In this document: piece by piece, positions 35,636-44,567 of the stretch | Position numbering within the stretch: position 1 is the first letter of the stretch | Layout of the letters: the number at the start of each line of letters is the position of its first letter | Assembly (NCBI GenBank): GCA_019057865.1 | Contig: JAHLWP010000005.1 | Location: 1-64,000 of the forward strand | Direction: 5' to 3' | DNA from: Promethearchaeota archaeon | Lineage (GTDB): Archaea; Asgardarchaeota; Lokiarchaeia; Sigyniarchaeales; SOKP01 | DNA length: 64,000 nt | Translations under genes and position numbers: made by a program | Notes under the pieces: model-generated | What the model saw: only the letters and a program-made list of their open reading frames with translations | Databases searched by the model: none | Told to the model about the DNA's origin: nothing

Positions 35636-36202
35636 TTAAGATTTAATTTTTTTAAGCACAAAAGCAATATTTCTACCTAATCTCTCAAATGTTCGTATAC
35701 CCTCCTCGTCATTCAATACATCTCCCGGATCCCCCCCAACTCCAAGATTCCAATAACTCGAACCAACAACTATCATTTGCTTTATCAAGAAAAAATAGTT
35801 AATACTAGAGAATACATGAACTGCTCCTGCTCGTCTAACGGCAACCACAGCAGCACCAACTTTATGTTTTAAATGTCTTCCTGTTGCATATCCTGCTCTT
35901 TCTATTAATGCTTTTGTACTTGTAGTTAGATTTGAGAAATAAGTTGGTGATCCAATGATAATCCCATCTGCTTCAAGCATTTTTTTAATATAGTCATTCA
36001 TTTTATCTCCAGGTAAAACACATTTTTGATCATCATTATCAATACATTCTAAACAAGCTGTACATCCTTGTAACTTATCCATACCAATCCAATTATAATC
36101 ACACTCAATTCCAGCAGCTTTTAGCTCATCCATAACGATATTAAGGCAGTGATATGTATTTCCTTCTTTTCTTGGACTTCCGTTAAATAATACTACTTTC
36201 AC
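35636..36202 (-). CDS. Iron-sulfur flavoprotein / NADPH-dependent FMN reductase family
   Basis: The 188-residue protein begins KVVLFNGSPRKEGNTYHCL (flavin phosphate loop) and has a compact cysteine motif CTACLECIDNDDQKC at about residues 48-62 for a 4Fe-4S cluster. GIIIGSPTYFSNLTTSTKAL and LKHKVGAAVVAVRRAG complete the flavodoxin-like fold. Such proteins move electrons in anaerobic archaea, often from ferredoxin to oxygen or peroxide detoxification. Complete, single gene. Confidence 0.92.
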   Translation of the reverse strand: MKVVLFNGSPRKEGNTYHCLNIVMDELKAAGIECDYNWIGMDKLQGCTACLECIDNDDQKCVLPGDKMNDYIKKMLEADGIIIGSPTYFSNLTTSTKALIERAGYATGRHLKHKVGAAVVAVRRAGAVHVFSSINYFFLIKQMIVVGSSYWNLGVGGDPGDVLNDEEGIRTFERLGRNIAFVLKKIKS

Positions 36203-36323
36203 TTTTAGTTCCCCTAAATAATTAGCAAATTAATTTTCAATAATTATTATAATACTATTAATTTTTTTGAAAAATCAATTATCACATTCAAAAAAAGGAA
36301 AAAAAGGATTTATTTATCAAAAC

Positions 36324-37067
36324 CTACTTTTCTCTTAGAAGTAATCGTTCCATCCATTTTGGTAACATGAAACCCCCATAAAATTCGATAGAACTCGAGA
36401 TTAAGATCAATCTAGCTACAATTAGTATGATAATCGAAATACCACTTAAAATTTCTAATACAGAGCCCAAAACGAAAGAAATAAAAGCAGCAAAAAGTAA
36501 TTTTCCTTTTAATCTGATTTCGGGACTTTTAGATTTTAAAGATTGTCGAGCAAATAAGATTCCCGTTAATAAAACAATGACAACAAGGAAAAGTTGGTAA
36601 GCAGTAACGAAGAACTCATATTCAGCGTCAACAGGGCTAGTAACTTCTCCTATTTTTGTATAATCAATAAAAACTATTGAGAAAAACACTATTTCGAAAA
36701 CAATTCCAATAATTCCAAAAATTATTAAAATTGTTTTCTGATTTTTTTTATAGAGAAGGTCTGTAAAGGCAATCATCCAAATAAAAGCTGTTATTGGTAA
36801 TGGTACAACTCCTATTATGAAATAAAATGGGGGTGCTGACATATAACCATCACCACCAGTTATTAATGCGACTAAAAATGAAGAGGAACTCGCATACCAA
36901 CTGGATACAATTCCAAGCCAGACAAGACCGACGAGTAATATCGTTCTATTTTTAGATTTAGGATATTTTGAGATAATGGTTATACCAATTACTACTGATA
37001 CAATAGCAAATATTAAGCTAAAAATTCCATTTAAAAATTCGTCTGGGGTTAACGTCAAAAATATCAC
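36324..37067 (-). CDS. Seven-helix membrane protein of unknown function
   Basis: The 247-residue protein has about seven hydrophobic segments spread over its whole length, starting LNGIFSLIFAIVSVVIGITI and ending with FGGFM-like YGGFMLPKWMERLLLREK. It has an aromatic extracellular-type loop GGDGYMSAPPFYFIIG. It resembles the stand-alone 7TM sensor modules of archaea, but no kinase or other output domain is attached and no retinal-type Lys is evident. Function unknown. It is divergent from the U32 peptidase gene. Confidence 0.65.
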   Translation of the reverse strand: MIFLTLTPDEFLNGIFSLIFAIVSVVIGITIISKYPKSKNRTILLVGLVWLGIVSSWYASSSSFLVALITGGDGYMSAPPFYFIIGVVPLPITAFIWMIAFTDLLYKKNQKTILIIFGIIGIVFEIVFFSIVFIDYTKIGEVTSPVDAEYEFFVTAYQLFLVVIVLLTGILFARQSLKSKSPEIRLKGKLLFAAFISFVLGSVLEILSGISIIILIVARLILISSSIEFYGGFMLPKWMERLLLREK

Positions 37068-37212
37068 TTTTTTTGCAATTCTGTAAAAATATAATTAATT
37101 GAATTAATATATATGATAAAATAATTAATAAGCTTATATCATATATTTAACATAAATTATTTTAGAGCTATTTTTCATATATTTTCATATAATAAAGAAT
37201 TTATTCAAATCC

Positions 37213-38460
37213 ATGAATTCTATTATGGTTAAACGTCCTGAATTACTTGCGCCAATCCAAGAATGGAGCTCATTAAAAGCAGTAGGAGGGATAGCAGATG
37301 CTATATATTTTGGAGTAAAGAAATATAGCATGCGCGCAAAGGCAAAAAACTTTAGGAGAGTAGATTTAAGAAAAATTACAGAGTTTTGTCATAACCAAAA
37401 TCCACCTATGAAAGCTTATTTAACTACAAATATTTTAATTTATGATTCCGAACTACAGGATTTGGAAAACTTGATCTTAGAAGCTAAAGAAGCAGACATT
37501 GATGCAATAATTGCTCATGATCTTGCTGTACTCAGAATTGCTAAACAATATAAGATAGATTTTCATATATCAACTCAGGCAAATGTATCTAACATTGAAG
37601 CAGCAAAATTTTATGAAGAATTGGGCGCTGAAAGAATTATTTTAGCAAGAGAACTCTCTTTAAAGCAAATAAAGCTTATAAAACATCACTTATCAAAAAC
37701 TAAGATTGAATGTTTTGTTCACGGTTCGATGTGTACTTCAATTTCAGGAAGATGTTATTTTTCTGCTACTATTTGTGATTCTGAAGAATTTTCTGCAAAT
37801 CGAGGAAATTGCGTCCAACCATGTCGAAGAGAATGGCGAGTTATTGACGATGAGAATAATGAATTCATTTACGATGGTCAAATGTTTTTAAACACAAAAG
37901 ATTTATGTATGATTGAATACATTCCTCAACTTATTGATGCGAATATTGACGCTTTTAAAATAGAAGGTAGAATGAAGGATCCACTTTATGTTAAAACAGT
38001 TACAGAATGTTATAAAGAAGCTCTTGATAGTTTTTTTAATGGAACTTATACAAAAGAAAGAATTAAAAATTGGCTTCAAAGATTATCCAAAGTGTATAAT
38101 CGGGGTTTTCATACTGGATTTTATTTTAGAAAACCTACTATTGAAGATATTCAATTAGAGCAAAGAGGTAATATCTCACCTTATAAAAAACATTATCTTG
38201 GAAAAATTTTATCTTTTGATAAGACTAGTAAAACAGCCAATGTTCTGCTTGAGAGTTTAGAAGTACCATTAAAATTAGGAAATGAAATTATAATTATTGG
38301 AAATAACACTTATTTAACTGAAACCATAAAAAAAATGATTTATAAAGGTGAGAAAATCAAGAGTATTGTAAGGAAAAGATATAGTGATCCAGTAAAAATT
38401 AACTTACGTATTGATAATTGCGAGGCAAACGATAAAATTTATATCATTTCAAAAACATAA
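37213..38460 (+). CDS. Peptidase U32 family protein
   Basis: The 415-residue protein shows the U32 barrel features: PELLAPIQEWSSLKAVGG, DAIYFGVKKYSMRAKAKNF, ECFVHGSMCTSISGRCYFSA, and the conserved cysteines ANRGNCVQPCRREW, followed by DAFKIEGRMKDPLYV. Relatives are collagenase-like proteases or, more often, iron-sulfur tRNA/cofactor hydroxylation proteins (TrhP, UbiU). The four Cys near 170-205 suit an iron-sulfur cluster. Two in-frame ATGs (37213 and 37225) are possible. It is 56 bases upstream of the PCMT gene on the same strand, so cotranscription is likely. Confidence 0.9.
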   Translation: MNSIMVKRPELLAPIQEWSSLKAVGGIADAIYFGVKKYSMRAKAKNFRRVDLRKITEFCHNQNPPMKAYLTTNILIYDSELQDLENLILEAKEADIDAIIAHDLAVLRIAKQYKIDFHISTQANVSNIEAAKFYEELGAERIILARELSLKQIKLIKHHLSKTKIECFVHGSMCTSISGRCYFSATICDSEEFSANRGNCVQPCRREWRVIDDENNEFIYDGQMFLNTKDLCMIEYIPQLIDANIDAFKIEGRMKDPLYVKTVTECYKEALDSFFNGTYTKERIKNWLQRLSKVYNRGFHTGFYFRKPTIEDIQLEQRGNISPYKKHYLGKILSFDKTSKTANVLLESLEVPLKLGNEIIIIGNNTYLTETIKKMIYKGEKIKSIVRKRYSDPVKINLRIDNCEANDKIYIISKT

Positions 38461-38516
38461 TCAAATGATTTTTTCAGACTCCAATCTAATTAGAGAAAAT
38501 ATTATCAGGTATAATT

Positions 38517-39188
38517 ATGACCTTTGAGGAGAAAAGAAGAAGATTGGTTGAAAGTCTTACAAGTCGAAAAATCTTAACAGATCCAAAAGTAGTTAGGGCA
38601 ATGTTAATAGTACCTAGACACAAATTTGTACCTGAAGAAGCTGTTTCTTCTGCTTATATAGATTCTCCTCTATCAATTGGTCAAGGTCAAACAATAAGCG
38701 CACCTCATATGAACGCCATGATGTGTGAATACCTTGAACTTAAAGAGGGTGAAAAGGTTTTAGAAGTTGGAACAGGCTCGGGATATCACGCTGCTTTATG
38801 TGCAGAATTAGTTGCCCCAAAAAATTCAGAATCAAAAGGGCATGTATATACAATTGAACGCCTCAAACAATTAGCTGAAGGAGCTAAACGTAGTTTAAAA
38901 GATACAGGATATGAGAACATTGTAACTGTAATTCATGGTGATGGTACATTAGGATATCCAGAAGCTGCACCATATGATAAGATTTTAGTAACTGCTGCTT
39001 CACCTAGCAAAATTCCTCAACCGCTAAAAGAACAATTAAAAAATGGTGGAGTATTGTGCGTTCCAGCAGGTTCTAAAAATTTTGCCCAAAACTTATATAT
39101 TATTAAAAAAAGAGGAGAAAAATTCGAAACCAAACGTGTTTCTGGAGTAAGATTTGTACCTCTAATTGGAAAATATGGATTTGATTAA
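38517..39188 (+). CDS. pcm: Protein-L-isoaspartate O-methyltransferase
   Basis: The 223-residue protein matches PCMT along its length. It has a helical N-terminus (VVRAMLIVPRHKFVPEEA), the family loop IGQGQTISAPHMNAMM, the SAM-binding motif VLEVGTGSGYHAALCAEL and a later YDKILVTAASPSKIPQPL. The enzyme methylates isoaspartyl residues so that they revert to aspartate, a protein-repair role in the cytoplasm. Complete, ATG start, downstream of the U32 gene. Confidence 0.95.
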   Translation: MTFEEKRRRLVESLTSRKILTDPKVVRAMLIVPRHKFVPEEAVSSAYIDSPLSIGQGQTISAPHMNAMMCEYLELKEGEKVLEVGTGSGYHAALCAELVAPKNSESKGHVYTIERLKQLAEGAKRSLKDTGYENIVTVIHGDGTLGYPEAAPYDKILVTAASPSKIPQPLKEQLKNGGVLCVPAGSKNFAQNLYIIKKRGEKFETKRVSGVRFVPLIGKYGFD

Positions 39189-39510
39189 ATTATAGAATAT
39201 TAAATTATAGAATGAAGTAAGTTATTCTTAAAATGAGTTTATTCAGAAAAATTATTTTTTAGCTTTTTTTCCATTAATTTTTTACGAACGCTTTTTACAT
39301 ATTCGTTATTTTGTATCCTATCTTTTATAGATTTGTTATTATAGGCCCAGCCATTACGCTTTTCAAAGTTATTTCCTTTAATTGTAACTCATTCTCTTTT
39401 TTTAATGTTTCTTTACTTTTATTACTACATTAATATTTAAAAAGATAATCAAAACCGACAGAATTCCTCCTATTGCTCACAAAATTGTAAAATATAAAAA
39501 AGTATAAATT
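39189..39510. other. Intergenic gap of 322 bases with an open frame lacking a start
   Basis: The gap lies between convergent genes. On the minus strand a 49-codon frame (39388-39239) reads NFEKRNGWAYNNKSIKDRIQ and beyond but begins directly after a stop, with no ATG, GTG or TTG. It could be the tail of a lost gene; I cannot assign it. No other feature seen. Confidence 0.4.
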
Positions 39511-41682
39511 TTAAAAAATCTTTATTTGGAGGGTAATTTCAAAACTTTTATCTATTTTAATGAGAGGGGAAACATTTATTCCTTGATAGATCTTTTTATA
39601 TCCTTCTTCGGTATATACATATGCAATTATTGGAAATTTATTAATTTTAATTGGACCTACTTTACTCAAAATAGTAAACTCGATATTTAAATCGTAAGAA
39701 TCATCATAAGCTTTAAAATGGGATCCCTCATATTGGAAAGGCTCTAGTAGATCCTTTTCCTTATCATCCTTGAGTTCTACTTGAGCGCTCTCCCATCGGA
39801 ATTTATTTGTATCCCCATTAAAGAAAAAGGGAAGATCAATTGCTAGCTGTAGATTATCAACAATCCTCTCTAGTTCTTCTTCTTGACCAAGGATCTCCTC
39901 AAAATTAACTCTAATTATTGCTTCAATTTGGTTTTCTTCAACATAAATATCTTTTGTAATTAAACAAGGATTTCTAAAATCTGTTTCGGTATCTTTCACC
40001 GTTCCATGTTTTTCCATTTCTAAAATAGCAAGTTTTACATCTTTTTCACTACTCGTAACCTTAAAATTACCGTCAATGAAATCACCAAACTCATGATATT
40101 TATCTATATGTAATTGTTCCAGATTTTCATCTTTGTGTAAAAATCTTATCCGCAACATGCTTCGCCTAAATCTATCTACTAAAACCTCTTTATCTTTAAG
40201 TTTTTTACTTTCATGATATGCTTCTCGCCATCTTGTTAAGGTATTAAGTAAATTATAAGATTTGGGTTTATAGTCTAATTCAAATATCGTCCCACCGTTA
40301 GAGGGATTAATATAAAGATTGAGTATATTTGATTCAATCAAATAATCTGTTTTACTATCTTTATTGAAATCTAAAGGAGTTATATAAATGTATGATTCTA
40401 AAGCTGGAGTTATCAGAGTGTTTATCTCATCAATCAATTTCTCAGCATTAATTAAGTGAGTATATACCGAAAACCTTAAAAATTGTAAATAAACTCCTCC
40501 AAAAACTCCATGCCAATAGCAGTCATTACATTGGGATCTGTATATTTCATCCCACGCTTCATTTATTTTATCTAGAATTTTTGGAATTAAGACCTCATCA
40601 TCAACTCCTATTAGTCGTTCTTCTGCCTTAATAAGTTTTCCTCTTACATAAAGCATTTTTTTGTGCATAATATTAGATTCAGGATATTTTACAAGAAAAT
40701 ATCGCCAAAATCCACCACGGAGAAATTGATATGTCTCTTTCTTTTCTTCATCATCTTTTAGCGATTTTCTTATTCGCTTGAAATTTTTACGAATTTCAGT
40801 AGGTAGAACCCATTCCTCCATCTTATCATAACTTGCTGTTGGAAGATAGACCAAACTTTTTGCCGGAAACTGGTCCATATATTCAGAAAGAGTTATAGAT
40901 TTAATCCATGTATTATTTCTAATTTGTTCGAAAAATGCTGGAATAAACGGCTTGCTCTCATCTCCTTCATCATGACCAAGAACATAACAAATTTCATGTG
41001 TAGTTCCCCAAACACCCATTTTTTCAGCGTCAGATATGAATAAAACACATCTATCACCTTCAATGTCTGCTGCTTTTCGTAAATAATCAATCGACATATA
41101 TGTAGGTTTCCATGGTGTTAAATATCTCAATTTTTCGTTAATTGGGAATATTCGTAATGTTTTTCCTTCATCTTCAGTTATGTATGAATAAAATGTGTCT
41201 TGCTCAGTAATTCCTGTAGAGCGGAAATGATTATCGTCAACCATAACATATTTTAACCCTGCATCACTTAAGAATGAAGGGTAATCTGGCTCCCACACTC
41301 TTTCAGATAACCACGCACCTTTTACTTCAAGGTTAAATTCATTATTTATTAGATTGGTTAATTTTTTAATTTGTGCGATTTTATCTCGATAGGGGATGAT
41401 CGCAAAAATAGGTTCGTAGTAACCACCTCCAATTATCTCTATTTGTCCTCTTTTTGCCATGATTTTAAGTTTGTCTATTGTATCGGGTTTATTTTCAATA
41501 AGCCATTCAAGTATATTTCCAGAAAAATGTAAAGTAAATTTAATTTCTGGAAATAGATATAAATTTTCTACTAAAGGTTCATAAGATTTCTTATATACAT
41601 CCTCATAAATGAAATCTAGTTGATCAACAGGTTGATGAAAGTGAAAAACAATCGGAAGACAAATGGTTTTCTCTTTGGCCAT
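39511..41682 (-). CDS. GH57 alpha-glucanotransferase/amylase
   Basis: The N-terminal 380 residues of this 723-residue protein form the GH57 catalytic region: VFHFHQPVDQLDF, KGAWLSERVWEPDYPSFL with the nucleophile Glu127, VMVDDNHF, and FISDAEKMGVWGTTHE with the acid/base Asp218. The remainder matches the C-terminal beta-rich domains of 4-alpha-glucanotransferases. The enzyme cuts and transfers alpha-1,4-glucan chains, in glycogen or maltodextrin turnover in the cytoplasm. No signal peptide is present. A maltokinase-like gene lies 4 kb away and may act in the same pathway. Confidence 0.9.
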   Translation of the reverse strand: MAKEKTICLPIVFHFHQPVDQLDFIYEDVYKKSYEPLVENLYLFPEIKFTLHFSGNILEWLIENKPDTIDKLKIMAKRGQIEIIGGGYYEPIFAIIPYRDKIAQIKKLTNLINNEFNLEVKGAWLSERVWEPDYPSFLSDAGLKYVMVDDNHFRSTGITEQDTFYSYITEDEGKTLRIFPINEKLRYLTPWKPTYMSIDYLRKAADIEGDRCVLFISDAEKMGVWGTTHEICYVLGHDEGDESKPFIPAFFEQIRNNTWIKSITLSEYMDQFPAKSLVYLPTASYDKMEEWVLPTEIRKNFKRIRKSLKDDEEKKETYQFLRGGFWRYFLVKYPESNIMHKKMLYVRGKLIKAEERLIGVDDEVLIPKILDKINEAWDEIYRSQCNDCYWHGVFGGVYLQFLRFSVYTHLINAEKLIDEINTLITPALESYIYITPLDFNKDSKTDYLIESNILNLYINPSNGGTIFELDYKPKSYNLLNTLTRWREAYHESKKLKDKEVLVDRFRRSMLRIRFLHKDENLEQLHIDKYHEFGDFIDGNFKVTSSEKDVKLAILEMEKHGTVKDTETDFRNPCLITKDIYVEENQIEAIIRVNFEEILGQEEELERIVDNLQLAIDLPFFFNGDTNKFRWESAQVELKDDKEKDLLEPFQYEGSHFKAYDDSYDLNIEFTILSKVGPIKINKFPIIAYVYTEEGYKKIYQGINVSPLIKIDKSFEITLQIKIF

Positions 41683-41791
41683 TTTTCATAAAACTCCTAA
41701 ATTCTTTAAGATATTAAGAAATTGGACAATTATTTACAAGATACATCAAACGTTATGATAGTATATCTTTAAAATTTAGAATTAATAAGGT

Positions 41792-44050
41792 TTAACCATT
41801 TAAAAAATAATCTAAATCTAGTTGTTTTCCATTATCATCCTTTTTATTTATTACTTCAAAATTGAAATATTCATAAAAATCTTCTTTAATTAACCCTTTT
41901 TGAATTAAATCTTCTTTTAATTCTTTAGTACTATGAGTGTTAATAGAAGATAAATCATAATTATAGAGCGCCTTTAGTGAATCCAAATCATGATTATAAT
42001 TGAAATCAATTATTTTATTATAAAAATCTTTATCTCTACCTTCTAATCCAATGAGAACTACTCCTAAATTATGACTAATAACTCTCACATTTTCAGGATA
42101 TTTAATCCTATCGTCTACAGGTAAATGTTTAATATCATCATACGGATACCATCTAGTTCCGACAATGACGAGGAGTGTGTCTTCTGATTGATATTTTTCA
42201 ATCTTATTAATAAGGTTTTCATTACCTATATCATTAGTAAAATCAAATTGAGTGCTTTTTACATGATCTAAATTTTTAGGATCTAATTCAAGTTTATCTC
42301 TTAAATATTCCCCGGTTTGAGGGTTTGTTAATCTTTGATGTATAAAATTATTGTCTTCTAGAATTAATCCATCAGGTCTTCTTTTATCGGAATATATATT
42401 TGGTTCTGTATAATATTTCTGCTTATGGATATTGTTAATCGCTCTTGTTAGAAGAGAATTTAAATTTAAATGAGAATAATTTCCAATTTCAAGATTTTCA
42501 TCATAAGGAAATCTTTCTCTATGGGCATCAAGACTATCCTTGAAAACCTCATTCTGAGAAACACTTGAGACTGAAGGTCGACTTACTCCATTTTTTTCGG
42601 CTATTTCTGAAATATTCAGTTTGGTATTTTTGATATCATTTATAATTTCTTTTTTTGTATCAGAAGTAATTGGATCGTAAGGCTTCCAAGTTTTTTCATA
42701 AATTTCTTTAGGGATTGTACTTTTAGCTAGTTTTCGAGTATATTCAGTAGAGACCTTGTACTTTTTTCCAATTTCATTTAAGGAGAGATGATCAGGTTTT
42801 TTAATTTCCTCTTTTAAAGATTGTATTATTTCTAAGGCAATTTCCTTAGGAATTTCAATTGTTAATGGAGACCATATTTTATCATGGAGTTCCTTGGGAA
42901 CTGCTTGTTGGGCAAGTCGTTTAATTGTATCTGAACCCACTTCTGGAAAATCTTTATGAATATCCCTTAAAGTTCTAGGATTTTCTTTCTGAGATTCGTT
43001 TTGAAGAGTTTTTAAGATCTCATTTTTTATTTTGCTAGGTATCTTTTGGATTGCTGGCCATAATTCTTCATATCTATCTGGATATGTATATCTTGCTAAT
43101 TCAAAAATGTATGTATTAGAAACTTCTGGAAAATCTCTTGAAATATTTCTGAGAGAGCGTGGAGATTCTTTTTGAACTTCTTCTCTGAGTGACTCTTTAA
43201 TGCGTTCTCTTGTTTCAGGAGAGACTGTACTCCTTGTGGATGGCCACATTTTTTCATATATTTCTTGGGATATTTCCTTCTTAGCGATTCTGTCTATTTT
43301 TGAGATTTCTGGAAATTCCTTTGCAATTCTATAAAGTGAATCATGTTTAGTTCCCGCATTATATTTTTCTACTTCTTCTTTTAATCTTTCCATTATTCTT
43401 TCTTTTAAATCATTTGGTAAACCTCTAGCCCATCGTTCTTTATGAGAATTTATATCATTTTTATATACTTCTTGAAGAGAAATACTTCCAACTAGTTTGC
43501 GATTAATATATAACCCTACCTCATTCAGCTGATTGGCAATTTCATTTTGAGAAAGACCTGAATTTCGGATTTTATCGTTTAAGAAATTATTGATTTCTTG
43601 TTTATTTTGGATATCTTTTATTCTATTGATAATCTCTGGATCTTTTTCTGTATTTTCGACCCATTCTATGAAATCTTTTTTTAAATTCCTACCATAATTA
43701 GCATATTTCCCTGTTTCATCATAATATTGTCTAAAAGTGTTTTGAATCCTTTCTTTTAATAAGTCATTATAATCTTTAGATCCTTCATTAAAATTATCTA
43801 GAACTAAATTTTTGTGTTCTTCAAATGGTTCTTCAACCTCTTCTTGAGGATTAAAATTAATATATTCTTCAAATGGATCTTCGACCTCTTCTTGAGGATC
43901 AAAATTATTATATTCTTCAAACGGATCTTCAAATTGTTTATGAATTTCCTTATCCTTATCTAAAGTTTTTTCTTCAATCATATCTTCGTCTTTTTCTTCA
44001 TCTATCTCTTCAAAAGTGTCATCATTATAATCGCTACCATATTCACTCAA
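41792..44050 (-). CDS. HTH-repeat protein with acidic repeat N-terminus and nuclease-like C-terminus
   Basis: The N-terminus of this 752-residue protein is very acidic and has a 16-residue tandem repeat (EDPFEEYNNFDPQEEV, EDPFEEYINFNPQEEV, EEPFEEHKNL) at about 41-83. Residues about 100-520 hold at least five copies of a helix-turn-helix-like unit (for example RSLRNISRDFPEVSNTYIFE, RTLRDIHKDFPEVGSDTIKR, LSLNEIGKKYKVSTEYTRKL), each followed by a W-P type segment. The last 190 residues include RRPDGLILEDNNF and LDHVKSTQFDFTND, then LLVIVGTRWYP. These could be the metal-binding part of a PD-(D/E)xK nuclease fold. I know no characterised homologue. A DNA-binding, possibly DNA-cutting protein is my inference. 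Confidence 0.7.
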   Translation of the reverse strand: MSEYGSDYNDDTFEEIDEEKDEDMIEEKTLDKDKEIHKQFEDPFEEYNNFDPQEEVEDPFEEYINFNPQEEVEEPFEEHKNLVLDNFNEGSKDYNDLLKERIQNTFRQYYDETGKYANYGRNLKKDFIEWVENTEKDPEIINRIKDIQNKQEINNFLNDKIRNSGLSQNEIANQLNEVGLYINRKLVGSISLQEVYKNDINSHKERWARGLPNDLKERIMERLKEEVEKYNAGTKHDSLYRIAKEFPEISKIDRIAKKEISQEIYEKMWPSTRSTVSPETRERIKESLREEVQKESPRSLRNISRDFPEVSNTYIFELARYTYPDRYEELWPAIQKIPSKIKNEILKTLQNESQKENPRTLRDIHKDFPEVGSDTIKRLAQQAVPKELHDKIWSPLTIEIPKEIALEIIQSLKEEIKKPDHLSLNEIGKKYKVSTEYTRKLAKSTIPKEIYEKTWKPYDPITSDTKKEIINDIKNTKLNISEIAEKNGVSRPSVSSVSQNEVFKDSLDAHRERFPYDENLEIGNYSHLNLNSLLTRAINNIHKQKYYTEPNIYSDKRRPDGLILEDNNFIHQRLTNPQTGEYLRDKLELDPKNLDHVKSTQFDFTNDIGNENLINKIEKYQSEDTLLVIVGTRWYPYDDIKHLPVDDRIKYPENVRVISHNLGVVLIGLEGRDKDFYNKIIDFNYNHDLDSLKALYNYDLSSINTHSTKELKEDLIQKGLIKEDFYEYFNFEVINKKDDNGKQLDLDYFLNG

Positions 44051-44561
44051 TTAAAATCACAAGCATTTATTTAATTTTTAATAGATATTAATTTGAAAAT
44101 AATTAAAGAAAAATCTTAGTTCAATCGAAGAATCCTTGTTTCAATATTCTCATTCAAAGAATTCGTAATTTTTTTTTTTTAAAAATCATAGTTATTCATC
44201 TAAATTTTTAGAGAAAATACTAGATTAATATCTTATATTTTATTTAGGTTAGAAAAAGTTATAAAATTCCTCAGACTTTTAATTTAGTAATATTTACTAA
44301 ATCTATAGAAATATGGCTGATGAAATCGCATTTTTCCATTAGTTTAATATAAGTAAAAGAGGATTACTTATAAAAAATAACATTATTAATATTAATTTTT
44401 TGTGTCTATACTAAGGGAAACTGAGACGATAACTAAAATTCAATAAAAATACAAATTTTATTAGTGTACATTAATTTAATTGATCATTGCATTTTCTGGA
44501 TTTGGTATTTTTCAAAACCACAAATCTATATTTTGTAATATTGAACTCTTAAGTAGATGAC
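44051..44561. promoter_or_regulatory. 511-base upstream region of the MFS gene with palindromes
   Basis: No gene is seen. A 21-base palindrome ATTTAGTAATATTTACTAAAT lies at 44282-44302 (9-base arms, 3-base centre). A second AAGTAA...TTACTT pair at 44351-44369 runs into a TTATAAAA TATA box (44368-44375). The same palindrome-plus-TATA arrangement precedes the maltokinase-like gene at 45970-45993. Confidence 0.5.
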
Positions 44562-44567
44562 TTGCAT

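Noticed and set aside
39239-39388. 49-codon minus-strand frame
   Set aside because: Protein-like in composition, but it starts right after a stop codon with no usable start and I cannot match it to a family.
41792-44050. Reading the HTH-repeat protein as a transposase or integrase
   Set aside because: No DDE or tyrosine-recombinase motif and no terminal inverted repeats at its ends.
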